From the NCBI GenBank assembly GCA_017434885.1, contig JAFSGE010000031.1, positions 1 to 52,967 on the forward strand: DNA of 52,967 nucleotides, written 5' to 3'. The notes under the pieces were generated by a model. The model was not told where the DNA came from. It made no database searches and saw nothing but the letters and a program-made list of their open reading frames with translations. Within the stretch, counting starts at the first letter, position 1; each line of letters opens with the position of its first letter. Positions 8,935 through 18,180 of this stretch are shown here, one piece after another. The DNA is from Lachnospiraceae bacterium (GTDB lineage Bacteria; Bacillota; Clostridia; Lachnospirales; Lachnospiraceae). The translations under genes were made by a program, and so were the position numbers.

Positions 8935-9891
8935 GTGAAGGCTTCTAAGAAGAAGGCTGTGGCAGTACCACAGAAAAAGCAGAGTTTCGGTGTTTACATG
9001 AAAAGATATTGGCAGTTATATGCATTGCTTGCATTGCCGCTTATTTATCTCGTAGTATTCAAATATGTGCCGATGGTTTACATACAGATTGCATTCAAAA
9101 AGTACAGTATTGTACAGAGTGTGTGGGAAATGCCCTTGGCAGCTAATCATGGTTTTGAATATTTCATTAAGGCATTTAAGAACAGAGATTTTATTTATGC
9201 ATTGCGAAATACGGTAGGGTTGAACTTGCTCGACCTGATTATCGGTTTCCCGGCACCTGTCATATTTGCTTTGATACTGAATGAGTTGGTGTTCAAGCGT
9301 TTCAAAAAAGTGGTTCAGACAATCGCTTACATGCCTCACTTCCTTTCATGGGTTATCATTTACGGTTTGGCATTACAGCTGTTTGCACCCAGCAACGGTT
9401 TGATAAACATGGTGCTTACAAACTTAGGGTTTGAAACCATTCCTTTCCTGAATGAATCCAAGCATTGGGTAGGAACTTACATAGGCTTGGGTGTTTGGCA
9501 GAGCTTCGGCTGGAACTCCATTGTATACCTTGCAGCAATCGCAGGTATTAATCAGGAATTATACGAAGCGGCATCGGTTGACGGTGCAGGCCGATTCAAA
9601 AAGATGTGGCATATCACATTGCCGGGTATTAAGCCCACAATTGTAGTACTTCTTGTTATGAACCTTGGTAACATCCTGGGAAGTAACTTTGACCGTCCGT
9701 TCGCATTACAGAACAATCTGGTTATGGACGTTGCAAACGTAATTTCCACCTTTGTATATAAGAACGGTATTAAGGGTCTCCAGTTCTCACTGACCACAGC
9801 AGTTGGTTTGTTCCAGTCGGTTGTTGGTGTATTCTTCCTTCTTTTGGCAAACTGGATTGCCAGAAAGTTGGGCGAACGTGGAATTTGGTAA
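8935..9891 (+). CDS. Sugar ABC transporter permease (LplB/MalF type)
   Basis: A 318-residue inner-membrane permease of the MalF/UgpA class, closest in style to LplB-type permeases for complex oligosaccharides. It has a basic N-terminus, about six hydrophobic segments (the first near residues 28-48), and the cytoplasmic EAA loop EAASVDGAGRFKKMWHITLP that contacts the ATPase. The GTG at 8935 is chosen because GGAGG (8923-8927) lies seven bases upstream; the GTG at 8929 is too close. The second permease follows after 22 bases and the binding lipoprotein after that. No ATPase gene is present, so a shared MsmK-type ATPase elsewhere is expected. Uptake of aldouronates or xylo-oligosaccharides is inferred from the flanking GH67, GH8 and GH3 genes. 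Confidence 0.92.
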   Translation: MKASKKKAVAVPQKKQSFGVYMKRYWQLYALLALPLIYLVVFKYVPMVYIQIAFKKYSIVQSVWEMPLAANHGFEYFIKAFKNRDFIYALRNTVGLNLLDLIIGFPAPVIFALILNELVFKRFKKVVQTIAYMPHFLSWVIIYGLALQLFAPSNGLINMVLTNLGFETIPFLNESKHWVGTYIGLGVWQSFGWNSIVYLAAIAGINQELYEAASVDGAGRFKKMWHITLPGIKPTIVVLLVMNLGNILGSNFDRPFALQNNLVMDVANVISTFVYKNGIKGLQFSLTTAVGLFQSVVGVFFLLLANWIARKLGERGIW

Positions 9892-9913
9892 GGTGAAACA
9901 GGAGGTGTGAGAA

Positions 9914-10783
9914 ATGATTAAATCTAAATCTGCAAAAGTGGGAGATTGGATTTTTGTATTAATATGTATCTTGGTTAGCGCGATTTGTTTACTTCCTATG
10001 CTAAACCTGCTTGCAAGATCATTAAGTGGTTCCGATTTCCTGATTAGACGTGAAGTATATTTGTGGCCTAAGGGGCTTAACTTTGAAGCATACACAACGG
10101 TACTCAGTGATATGAAGTACATCAGATCCTTTGTTTTCACAGCGATTCTGACAGTGGTTTGTACTATCTTTTCACTGGTGATGACTACCCTGTGTGCATA
10201 TCCCTTGATTTTTGAAAATTTAAAGGGACGTAACATTATCAATATTTTTATTACAATTACCATGTTCTTCAATGCGGGTACCATTCCGAACTACTTGCTG
10301 ATGAAGGCACTGGGACTGATTAATAATCCGCTTGTACTTGTAATTCCTTATTGTATGAGTGTTTACAACATGATTATCATGAGAAGCTTTTTCTACGGCA
10401 TTCCGGACAGCTTAAGAGAGTCTGCGGAGATTGACGGCGCAAGTTTCTTTAAGATAATGACAAGTATTTACATACCGCTTTCCAAACCGGTATTTGCAAC
10501 ATTGGCATTGTTCTACGCAGTAGGACGTTGGAACGGATACTCCGATGCGTTAATGTTTATTAACGATTCCAATTACTATCCGTTACAGCTTTTGCTTTAC
10601 AACATCTTAAATAACATTAATCAGGTAGAAGTTGCCACACAGGAAGGCTTCTCCGCACCGGGACTTTCAGAGTCCTTAAAGGCAGCAATCGTTATGTTCT
10701 CCACGGTGCCGATTCTGCTCATTTACCCTGGTTTACAGAAATACTTTATTCACGGTGTAACCATGGGAGCTGTAAAGGAATAA
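9914..10783 (+). CDS. Carbohydrate ABC transporter permease (YtcP/MalG type)
   Basis: A 289-residue MalG/YtcP-type permease that would form a heterodimer with the product of the gene 22 bases upstream. About six membrane segments are visible, and the EAA loop reads ESAEIDGASFFKIMTSIYIP with the conserved G-A. It ends in the typical G-A-V-K-E. GGAGGTG lies upstream of the ATG. The C-terminal half is strongly conserved in this family, so the assignment is firm; the transported sugar is inferred from neighbours only. Confidence 0.92.
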   Translation: MIKSKSAKVGDWIFVLICILVSAICLLPMLNLLARSLSGSDFLIRREVYLWPKGLNFEAYTTVLSDMKYIRSFVFTAILTVVCTIFSLVMTTLCAYPLIFENLKGRNIINIFITITMFFNAGTIPNYLLMKALGLINNPLVLVIPYCMSVYNMIIMRSFFYGIPDSLRESAEIDGASFFKIMTSIYIPLSKPVFATLALFYAVGRWNGYSDALMFINDSNYYPLQLLLYNILNNINQVEVATQEGFSAPGLSESLKAAIVMFSTVPILLIYPGLQKYFIHGVTMGAVKE

Positions 10784-10807
10784 ACGGAATCTCACTAAGA
10801 GACCGTT
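10783..10807 (+). promoter_or_regulatory. Intercistronic hairpin before the binding-protein gene
   Basis: AACGG (10783-10787) plus TCTC (10790-10793) pair with GAGA (10799-10802) plus CCGTT (10803-10807), leaving an AA bulge and a 5-base loop. It overlaps the permease stop codon and has no T tract. Such hairpins between permease and binding-protein genes usually protect mRNA segments so that the binding protein is made in excess. Confidence 0.4.
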
Positions 10808-10849
10808 ATTCATAAATTAAACATTTTACTATATAGGGAGGTAAAAAAG

Positions 10850-12577
10850 GTGAAAAAAAGAATTATTGCACTCGTACTTGCATGCTGCATGACATTATCC
10901 ATGGTAGCATGTGGCGGCAGCGAAGCTACAACAAGTGAACCTGCAGCAGAAACAAAGACAGAAACCGCAGAAACAGAAACTAAAGCAGAAGAGGCAGCTC
11001 CTGCAGCAGATGCAGCAGCTGATCCTACAAACGGTGAAGTTGTTGACGGTAAGTTTGTAGAAACAAGAAAGATTACAGTTGAAGTTTATGACCGTGGTAA
11101 TGACGGTGGTTCCGACCCTACCAACAATATGTACACAGAGTACATTAAGCAGGGTGTTTTGGCAGACCATAACATCGAAGTTGAATTCGTAGCAGTTCCT
11201 CGTTGGACAGAAGTTGAACAGATCAACAACCTGTTAGCAGCAGGCGATGCTCCTGACGTATGCTACACATATGACTATCCTACAATCCAGACATACGCTA
11301 ACATGGGCGGTGTTATCGATTTAGGACAGTATGTAGATACTTACAAGGATTTACTCCCCAACCTTTGGGCTTGGCTTGGAGATACCAACATTTACTGGGA
11401 TAAGGATCCTGTAGCAGGTACTATCTGGGCATTAGAAGGTAAATTGGCAGTAAGCAACCGTATCAATACTTTCGTTCGTCAGGACTGGCTTGATAAATTA
11501 GGTCTTCAGGCTCCTACAACAAAGGCTGAATTCGAAGAAATGTTAATCGCATTCAGAGACAACGCTGACACACTTCTTGGTGCAGATGCTGACAAGATGA
11601 TTCCTTACTCTGTAAGCTACGACGTAGGTTGGAGAGCAGCTACATTAATCGAATCCTTTATCGACCCTAACATCTCCGATAAAGAATACTACATCAATGG
11701 ATTTGATGACAGAAAGTTCACACAGAACGGAACAAAAGAAGCAGTCAGATTACTGAACAAGTGGTACAATGATGGTCTTATGTGGAATGACTTCGCTCTC
11801 TACGGAAGCGGTGACACAACAGAAGACGATATGATGAAGGCAGGTTACGTTGGTGCATTCACACATAACTGGGATTATCCTTTCAGAAACGGTGAAGACA
11901 GTATCAATGCTAACTTACAGAGACTTGTAGGAGAAGATGCAGTATTTGTAGCTATCGATCCTTTTGAAGATTCCAAAGGAACACATACTAAGTTTGTATC
12001 CGGTCCTATTGACCGTAAGGTATTCTTCCCTGCAACAAATGAAGAACCTCTTGCATCCTTAATGTATCTTGACTGGATTAGTGATCCTGAACATATCCAG
12101 TACTTACAGATTGGTGATGAGGGCGTAACTCATACAGTACTTGAAGATGGTGCAATCCAGACTATGGCAGCTGAAGGCGATGCAATCCAGAACTCCGGTA
12201 TGAACATCGACTACACAATGACATGTAACGGTCTTAAGCTTGCTGATGCTGACTTAACAGTTAAGTCAAGAGCTTACACATATGCAGGTATTGAACCCGC
12301 AATTGTTGAAGAGGCTGACAAAATCTGTAACACAGATATGAAGGTTGGTAAGAACGTAAACGTTGGTGCTATTTCTGCAGAAGAAGGTATGGGTCCTGTT
12401 CTTTCCGAAAAGAGAGATATCGCATACGATATGGCAGTAAGTGCATCTGTTGATGAATTCGATGCAGTTTGGGATGGTTATATGTCTGATTATTTAAGCT
12501 CCGGCGGTCAGGCTATCATGGATGAACGTGCAGAAAAATGGGCAGCTACATTTGGCGATGCTGATATGCTTCCTTAA
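10850..12577 (+). CDS. Extracellular sugar-binding lipoprotein of ABC importer 1
   Basis: A 575-residue solute-binding protein of the LplA/family-1 type. The GTG start (10850) is preceded by GGGAGG. The signal peptide (MKKRIIALVLACCMTLSMVA) ends at Cys21, the lipidation site. It is followed by a low-complexity Ala/Glu/Thr linker (about residues 24-60), typical of lipoproteins that extend from the membrane, then a two-lobed binding domain. Codon use is strongly biased toward a small codon set compared with the regulators nearby, suggesting high expression. It is the last gene of the importer-1 operon and is followed by a strong bidirectional terminator. Binding of decorated xylo-oligosaccharides is inferred from context. 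Confidence 0.92.
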   Translation: MKKRIIALVLACCMTLSMVACGGSEATTSEPAAETKTETAETETKAEEAAPAADAAADPTNGEVVDGKFVETRKITVEVYDRGNDGGSDPTNNMYTEYIKQGVLADHNIEVEFVAVPRWTEVEQINNLLAAGDAPDVCYTYDYPTIQTYANMGGVIDLGQYVDTYKDLLPNLWAWLGDTNIYWDKDPVAGTIWALEGKLAVSNRINTFVRQDWLDKLGLQAPTTKAEFEEMLIAFRDNADTLLGADADKMIPYSVSYDVGWRAATLIESFIDPNISDKEYYINGFDDRKFTQNGTKEAVRLLNKWYNDGLMWNDFALYGSGDTTEDDMMKAGYVGAFTHNWDYPFRNGEDSINANLQRLVGEDAVFVAIDPFEDSKGTHTKFVSGPIDRKVFFPATNEEPLASLMYLDWISDPEHIQYLQIGDEGVTHTVLEDGAIQTMAAEGDAIQNSGMNIDYTMTCNGLKLADADLTVKSRAYTYAGIEPAIVEEADKICNTDMKVGKNVNVGAISAEEGMGPVLSEKRDIAYDMAVSASVDEFDAVWDGYMSDYLSSGGQAIMDERAEKWAATFGDADMLP

Positions 12578-12604
12578 TCCTGTGAGAAGGGTTTGTTAAA
12601 AAGT

Positions 12605-12635
12605 AGGACGCTTCCTTGTAGGAAGCGTCCTTTTT
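12605..12635. terminator. Bidirectional terminator between convergent genes
   Basis: AGGACGCTTCC (12605-12615) pairs perfectly with GGAAGCGTCCT (12621-12631) around a 5-base loop. TTTTT follows on the plus strand. On the minus strand the hairpin is followed by CTACTTTTT. It can therefore serve both the lipoprotein gene and the convergent AraC gene whose stop codon touches it. Confidence 0.85.
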
Positions 12636-13509
12636 AAGATTTATTTTTTTCCTGTTTATTAAGACTCTTATATTCAGAAGGTGTACAATTTTTCTGAGCT
12701 TTGAAAATTCGATTAAAAGTAGATAAACTGTTAAATCCGGAAAGCATGGCAACCTCCGTAATGGAAATATCCGGTTGGATTAAAAGCTGCTCAGCATGTG
12801 CCACGCGCTTCTGGGTTAAATATTCATAACAGGACATTCCGGCAAACTGTTTAAACAGGCGGGCAAAATGAAATTTTGAAAAACCTGCCAAATCCGACAA
12901 ATCATCCACGTTGATATTTTCGGTACAGTGTTCGGTAATATAGTTACAAACCATCATAAATTTTTCGATGTATTCGTGTTGCTTTGCAGAAGTAATACCG
13001 GGGAATTTGGTGCTGGCATTAAAGCTGGCACGTCCTACCGTTACAAAGAAGCGAATCATCAGGGAATATACATTGGCTTCCGTAAAGGGCATCGGATGCT
13101 CGTATTCGCGGACAATTTCGTCCAGGAAGAATCGGAGTTTTTTATTTAAATCGGGATATTCTTCCTTGGTTATCAGTGTAAAAGGATGAAGGGAGTGAAG
13201 CAATGAGTCCATACCTTTTACATTACAGATTAGACTGTAGTCGAATAAAAGAATTAAACGTTCACCGGAAGGCGGTGCAATCAATTCATGAAGTGTACCG
13301 GGTGGTGTAATAAAAATATCACCTACCGAGAACGTATGTGGTACCTTGTCAATGGCAATGGTATAAGAATTTTCGTATGGAACTACAATTTCTAAGGCAG
13401 TGTGCCAGTGGAGGGGATAGTTTTCAGCCTCGTTGTTATGGTATACTTTAACACCTTTAAAATCATGATATGCCACGGTTTCGTGGGTTCCGTTAAGAAT
13501 TTCAATCAT
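12634..13509 (-). CDS. AraC-family transcriptional regulator with cupin sensor domain
   Basis: A 291-residue AraC/XylS regulator. The N-terminal cupin-like fold (about residues 5-150, including the LHWHTALEI and TPPGTLHEL blocks) is typical of sugar-binding arms. The C-terminal 100 residues hold two helix-turn-helix motifs (around VDDLSDLAGFSKFHFARLFK and ITEVAMLSGFNSLSTFNRIF) and the family signature ending in P-S-E-Y. AAGGAGG precedes the ATG. It is divergent from the GH3-GH67-GH8 operon and convergent with importer 1, which makes it a likely local activator of xylan genes, alongside YesMN. Confidence 0.9.
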   Translation of the reverse strand: MIEILNGTHETVAYHDFKGVKVYHNNEAENYPLHWHTALEIVVPYENSYTIAIDKVPHTFSVGDIFITPPGTLHELIAPPSGERLILLFDYSLICNVKGMDSLLHSLHPFTLITKEEYPDLNKKLRFFLDEIVREYEHPMPFTEANVYSLMIRFFVTVGRASFNASTKFPGITSAKQHEYIEKFMMVCNYITEHCTENINVDDLSDLAGFSKFHFARLFKQFAGMSCYEYLTQKRVAHAEQLLIQPDISITEVAMLSGFNSLSTFNRIFKAQKNCTPSEYKSLNKQEKNKS

Positions 13510-13530
13510 AGGACACCTCCTTGTAAAGTT

Positions 13531-13559
13531 AACGTATCACAAAAATTGAGAGGTGTCAA
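13531..13559 (-). promoter_or_regulatory. Promoter of the AraC gene
   Basis: On the minus strand a perfect TTGACA (13554-13559) is followed after 17 bases by TACGTT (13531-13536). Transcription would start about 15-20 bases before the AraC start codon. The -10 is weak, which would suit a regulated promoter. Confidence 0.5.
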
Positions 13560-13858
13560 ACCAAATTTTGCTAAATGATTTAGCCTATAAAATGGATAAA
13601 AAGAAATGAAATAATAGTATTTTTTTGATGTTTTTTAAAGAAAACCCCGTGATTTGATTAATATATGGTTATTTACAAGTGAAAATAAGAAGAAAAGTTG
13701 TTTTTAAGAAGTTCTCAAAAATTAAAAAATAGCAATATCTGCTATAATTAACGCAATAAATAAAATGCAGAAAAAAGCAGATATTATTATACTTTACATA
13801 TAGCATGTAATTTATATGTGAAGAAAATAAAATGTACGGGTTATAGGAGAGAATGATT
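13560..13858 (+). promoter_or_regulatory. Divergent regulatory region before the GH3 operon
   Basis: A 300-base AT-rich gap without a credible coding region. The clearest elements are TATAAT at 13743-13748 with no good -35 element, embedded in a 9-bp inverted repeat: AATATCTGC (13734-13742) and GCAGATATT (13777-13785), 34 bases apart. The left arm directly abuts the -10 box, so a protein bound there would control the GH3-GH67-GH8 promoter. The binder (AraC, YesN or a repressor) is unknown. Confidence 0.4.
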
Positions 13859-16015
13859 ATGGAAATAGTAAGAAATCAGGAAAAAATCAAACAATTCAGT
13901 GAGCGTGCCAAAGAGTTGGTTGCGCAAATGACATTAGAAGAAAAGGCATTTCAGATGCTTCACGGTGCACCTGCCGTGGAACGTCTGGGAATTAAAGCAT
14001 ATAACTGGTGGAATGAAGCACTTCACGGAGTAGCGAGAGCAGGTCTTGCAACGGTATTTCCCCAGGCAATCGGATTGGCAGCAACTTTTGATGAAGATTT
14101 TTTAGAAAAGGTAGCGGATGCCATTTCCACAGAAGGAAGAGCAAAATTTAACGCACAGCAAAAGTATGATGATACAGATATTTATAAAGGGTTAACGTTC
14201 TGGTCTCCCAATGTGAATATCTTTAGAGACCCCAGATGGGGAAGAGGACATGAGACCTTTGGGGAAGACCCTTATCTGACAAGCAGACTCGGCGTGCGTT
14301 TTGTAGAAGGTATTCAGGGACATGATGAAAACTATATGAAAGCGGCAGCATGTGCAAAGCATTTTGCAGTGCATAGTGGTCCCGAAGACTTACGACACAG
14401 CTTTAATGCAGTTGCCAGCAAGCAGGATATGTATGAGACCTATCTTCCTGCATTTAAGGCATGTGTACAGGAAGCAAAAGTAGAAGCAGTGATGGGTGCT
14501 TATAACAGAACCAATGAAGAGCCTTGTTGCGGCAGTAAAACATTGCTTCAGGATATCCTGAGGGATGAATGGGGATTTAAAGGTCATGTAGTTTCCGATT
14601 GCTGGGCAATTCGGGATTTCCATACCGGACATGGTGTAACATCCGGCCCTGTAGAGTCCGTAGCAATGGCAGTTCAGAACGGCTGTGACTTGAACTGCGG
14701 CAATCTGTTCGGTTATGTGGTAGAAGCCGTAAAGCAGGGAATGATTAGCGAAGAGAGAGTAGACGAAGCACTGGTAAATCTCTTTACTACCAGAATGAAG
14801 CTTGGCCTGTTTGACGAAAAGGGAAGTACTCCTTACGATGATATCCCTTATACAGTCGTAGATTCCAAAGAAATGCAGCAGCTGAACTTAGAAGCAGCTG
14901 AAAAGTGCATCGTCCTTTTGAAGAATGAAGGAAATCTGCTTCCTTTGGATGCATCCAAGATAAAGACAATCGGTGTAATCGGTCCCAATGCAAACAACAG
15001 AAAAGCACTGATTGGTAACTATGAAGGAACTGCTTCCCGTTATTATACGATCTCGGAAGGTATTCAGGAATATTTAGGTGATGATGTCAGAGTTCTGGTA
15101 TCCGACGGCTGTCACCTTTACAATGACAGAATCAGTAATTTGAGTCAAGGAAATGACAGACATTCCGAAGTAAAGGCTATCTGCGATGCCAGTGATGTGG
15201 TGGTAATGTGCCTCGGTCTTGACCCCGGACTGGAAGGCGAAGAAGGGGATCAGGGTAATCAGTATGCCAGCGGTGATAAGCCAAACTTAAATCTTCCCGG
15301 AAAGCAGCAGGAGATTTTGGAAGTGGCATATGCAACCGAAAAGCCCATTGTGCTGGTACTTCTTTCCGGTAGTGCCCTTGCAGTTACATGGGCGGATGAA
15401 CATATCCCCGCTATTTTACAGGGATGGTATCCCGGTGCACAGGGTGGAAGAGCCATTGCAAAGGTATTGTTTGGTGAAAAGAATCCCGAAGGTAAAATGC
15501 CGCTGACATTCTACAGAACCACAGAAGAGTTACCTGAGTTTACCGATTATGCCATGAAGGGAAGAACTTACCGTTATATGACAAATGAAGCGTTATATCC
15601 TTTTGGTTACGGTTTGTCTTATACCACATTTACTTACGCGGATGCAGCACTTTCAACTGACAAAGTGACAAAAGACGGCGCAGAAATCAGCGTGACGGTA
15701 AGCAATACAGGTAATGCCTTTGGTGTAGAGACTGTGCAGGTATATGTAAAGGCAGAGCGAGAGGGAACTCCTAACGCACAGCTTAAGGGAATTGCAAAGG
15801 TGTCATTACAGCCCGGCGAGCAAAAGAGAGTGACTCTTAAATTGCCTGCAGAAGCATTTGCACTGTATGACGAAGAGGCTGTTTATCGAATCGGAAAAGG
15901 TAAGTATCAGGTATCAATCGGTACCTCTCAGCCGGAGAGCAGAAGTGAAAAGTTAACAGAGCAGAAGGTTTCTGTTCTGACCATGCAGGCAGAAGAAGAA
16001 ATTGTCCTTGCATAA
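13859..16015 (+). CDS. Glycoside hydrolase family 3 beta-xylosidase/beta-glucosidase
   Basis: A 718-residue GH3 enzyme expected to release xylose (or glucose) from the non-reducing end of short oligosaccharides. The TIM-barrel domain (about 15-330) carries the nucleophile Asp247 in VVSDCWAI. The alpha/beta sandwich domain covers about 365-590 (GKMPLTFYR, YPFGYGLSYT) and a fibronectin-III-like domain ends the protein (about 610-700). The SDCWA nucleophile context is typical of the xylosidase branch. The ATG at 13859 is eight bases after AGGAGA; the ATG at 13853 is too close to it. No signal peptide is present, so the enzyme is cytosolic. It is the first gene of the GH3-GH67-GH8-YesM-YesN run, which favours xylosidase over glucosidase. 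Confidence 0.92.
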   Translation: MEIVRNQEKIKQFSERAKELVAQMTLEEKAFQMLHGAPAVERLGIKAYNWWNEALHGVARAGLATVFPQAIGLAATFDEDFLEKVADAISTEGRAKFNAQQKYDDTDIYKGLTFWSPNVNIFRDPRWGRGHETFGEDPYLTSRLGVRFVEGIQGHDENYMKAAACAKHFAVHSGPEDLRHSFNAVASKQDMYETYLPAFKACVQEAKVEAVMGAYNRTNEEPCCGSKTLLQDILRDEWGFKGHVVSDCWAIRDFHTGHGVTSGPVESVAMAVQNGCDLNCGNLFGYVVEAVKQGMISEERVDEALVNLFTTRMKLGLFDEKGSTPYDDIPYTVVDSKEMQQLNLEAAEKCIVLLKNEGNLLPLDASKIKTIGVIGPNANNRKALIGNYEGTASRYYTISEGIQEYLGDDVRVLVSDGCHLYNDRISNLSQGNDRHSEVKAICDASDVVVMCLGLDPGLEGEEGDQGNQYASGDKPNLNLPGKQQEILEVAYATEKPIVLVLLSGSALAVTWADEHIPAILQGWYPGAQGGRAIAKVLFGEKNPEGKMPLTFYRTTEELPEFTDYAMKGRTYRYMTNEALYPFGYGLSYTTFTYADAALSTDKVTKDGAEISVTVSNTGNAFGVETVQVYVKAEREGTPNAQLKGIAKVSLQPGEQKRVTLKLPAEAFALYDEEAVYRIGKGKYQVSIGTSQPESRSEKLTEQKVSVLTMQAEEEIVLA

Positions 16016-16027
16016 GAAGGGAGATAT

Positions 16028-16048
16028 GCCCGCGGTTATGCCGCGGGC
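16028..16048 (+). promoter_or_regulatory. GC-rich intercistronic hairpin before the GH67 gene
   Basis: GCCCGCGG (16028-16035) pairs perfectly with CCGCGGGC (16041-16048) around a TTATG loop. It stands out in AT-rich surroundings, lies 12 bases after the GH3 stop and has no T tract. It is probably an mRNA-processing or stability element that separates GH3 levels from downstream genes. Confidence 0.5.
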
Positions 16049-16080
16049 AATTGAATAAGAGGAAAGGTTTGGGAAGCGAT

Positions 16081-18114
16081 ATGGCATTTGAACAGGCGTA
16101 TCTGAATTATAAATTAAAAGAAAATTACAGTGATATTGAACAGATTACAGTGATTGAAGCGGATTGCAGTGATGTACGGATTGCAAACAGTGCAAAGGAA
16201 TTGCAACTTGCTATTTCAAAGATGGCAGGAAAGGAAGTAACAATTTTACAATCGAAAGAAAGCGTTGTTGGTCATCAGTCAGGAGAAGCAGCGGACCATG
16301 AAATACACGCAGATGCAATTGATAAGGTATGTTTGGTGCTTTGTGAAGGTATGCCAAAAGAAGCCTATCATATCAGTGAAAAAGGCGGCATCATTACCGT
16401 GCAGGCTTCGGATGCTTCCGGTATATTGTACGGAACATTTGCCCTGATTCGTCAGATGCAAATGGAGCAGCCCTTACAGAATATCGATATGGAGAGAAAA
16501 CCCGATATGCCCCTTCGTATGCTCAATCACTGGGACAATATGGACGGTAGTATAGAGCGTGGTTATTCGGGAGAATCGTTCTTTTTTGTAAACAATGAAA
16601 TAGTGGTAGATGAGAGAACTGTAACTTATGCAAGACTCCTAGCTGCAGTGGGAATCAACGCCACCGTTATTAATAATGTAAATGTAAAGGATTGTGCAAC
16701 TTATTTAATTACCGACAGATATTGGGATAAGGTAAGAGAACTTTCTGAAGTTTTGGATGGATATGGTGTGAAGCTATACTTAAGCCTGAATTATGCAGCA
16801 CCTGTGGAGATGGGCGAGACTGACACGGCAGATCCGCTTGCAGATGTGGTAAAAGACTGGTGGAAAGACCGTATGCAAAAGGTATATGCGGCAGTTCCTA
16901 AGCTGGGCGGATTTTTGATAAAAGCAGACTCAGAGGGACGACCGGGTCCGTTTACTTATAACAGAACCCATGCAGACGGTGCCAATATGCTCGCAGAGGC
17001 CATTGAGCCTTACGGCGGCCTGATTATCTGGAGATGCTTTGTGTACAACTGTCAGCAGGATTGGCGTGATTATAAGACAGACAGAGCCCGTTCAGGCTAT
17101 GACAACTTCATGGGACTTGACGATACCTTTAAAGATAATGTTATTTTACAGGTAAAGAACGGACCTATGGATTTTCAGGTGAGAGAACCGATTCATCCGT
17201 TGTTTGGTGGGTTAACAAAGACCAACCAGATACTGGAGGTTCAGATTGCGCAGGAATACACCGGGCAGCAGAGACATATCTGCTATCTGATTCCTATGTT
17301 CAAGGAAGTACTTGCATTTAGAACATACGTGAAGGAATCCTGCGACACGGTGAGAGATATTGTTTCCGGTAAGACTTTTGGGCAGACTAACTGTGGTATG
17401 GCGGCAGTTGCCAATACGGGAAATGATGACAACTGGACAGGACATGACCTTGCCATGGCAAATCTGTACGGATTCGGAAGGCTTGCTTTTGAACCTGATA
17501 TGACAGCAGAAGAGATTGCTGCTGAGTGGATTGTGGTAAGCTACGGCAAAGATGAACTGGTGAAAGAGACATTAGAATACATTCTGATGCAATCATGGCC
17601 TACTTATGAAAAGTATAATGCACCTCTTGGTATTGGCTGGATGGTGAATCCCAACTATCATTACGGTCCCAATGTGGACGGTTACGAGTATGACAGATGG
17701 GGGACTTATCACCGTGCAGATCATTTGGGTATCGGGGTGGACAGAAGTGATAAGGGAACCGGATATGCAACACTGTATCATGAACCTCATGCTTCCGTTT
17801 ATAATAATATGGAAACATGTCCGGATGAATTGCTGTTGTTCTTCCATCATGTTCCGTATATGTGGAAGCTAAAGAGCGGTAAGACTGTGATTCAGCATAT
17901 TTATGATACTCATTTTGAGGGTGTGGAAGCAGTTGACGAAATGGTAGAGCGTTTTGAAGCACTGCAGGGAAAACTTCCTGAGAAAGTATTTACCCGTATT
18001 AAGGAGAGAATGGATCACCAGAAGGAACATTCCAGAGAGTGGCGTGATAGAATCAACACTTATTTTTATCGTAAGTCAGGTATTGCCGATGAGAAAGGCA
18101 GAACAATTTATTAA
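16081..18114 (+). CDS. aguA: Alpha-glucuronidase, glycoside hydrolase family 67
   Basis: A 677-residue GH67 enzyme that removes 4-O-methyl-glucuronic acid from the non-reducing end xylose of aldouronates. With the ATG at 16081, the catalytic residues fall at Glu285 (KADSEGRPGP), Asp364 (GPMDFQ) and Glu392 (IAQEYTGQ). I recall the same numbers for the characterised Geobacillus GH67 enzyme, which supports both the family and this start. Upstream in-frame TTG codons at 16051 and 16069 are less likely. Parts: N-terminal beta-sandwich (about 1-145), TIM barrel (150-470) and C-terminal helical domain with HHVPYMWKL. No signal peptide is present, so it acts on imported oligosaccharides. GH67 is nearly diagnostic of glucuronoxylan use. 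Confidence 0.96.
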   Translation: MAFEQAYLNYKLKENYSDIEQITVIEADCSDVRIANSAKELQLAISKMAGKEVTILQSKESVVGHQSGEAADHEIHADAIDKVCLVLCEGMPKEAYHISEKGGIITVQASDASGILYGTFALIRQMQMEQPLQNIDMERKPDMPLRMLNHWDNMDGSIERGYSGESFFFVNNEIVVDERTVTYARLLAAVGINATVINNVNVKDCATYLITDRYWDKVRELSEVLDGYGVKLYLSLNYAAPVEMGETDTADPLADVVKDWWKDRMQKVYAAVPKLGGFLIKADSEGRPGPFTYNRTHADGANMLAEAIEPYGGLIIWRCFVYNCQQDWRDYKTDRARSGYDNFMGLDDTFKDNVILQVKNGPMDFQVREPIHPLFGGLTKTNQILEVQIAQEYTGQQRHICYLIPMFKEVLAFRTYVKESCDTVRDIVSGKTFGQTNCGMAAVANTGNDDNWTGHDLAMANLYGFGRLAFEPDMTAEEIAAEWIVVSYGKDELVKETLEYILMQSWPTYEKYNAPLGIGWMVNPNYHYGPNVDGYEYDRWGTYHRADHLGIGVDRSDKGTGYATLYHEPHASVYNNMETCPDELLLFFHHVPYMWKLKSGKTVIQHIYDTHFEGVEAVDEMVERFEALQGKLPEKVFTRIKERMDHQKEHSREWRDRINTYFYRKSGIADEKGRTIY

Positions 18115-18180
18115 ATGATGCGGATGGAAGGTAAAAAGGCAATGTTTACTGAAAAATGAAATGGAGATAAGAAAGATTGT

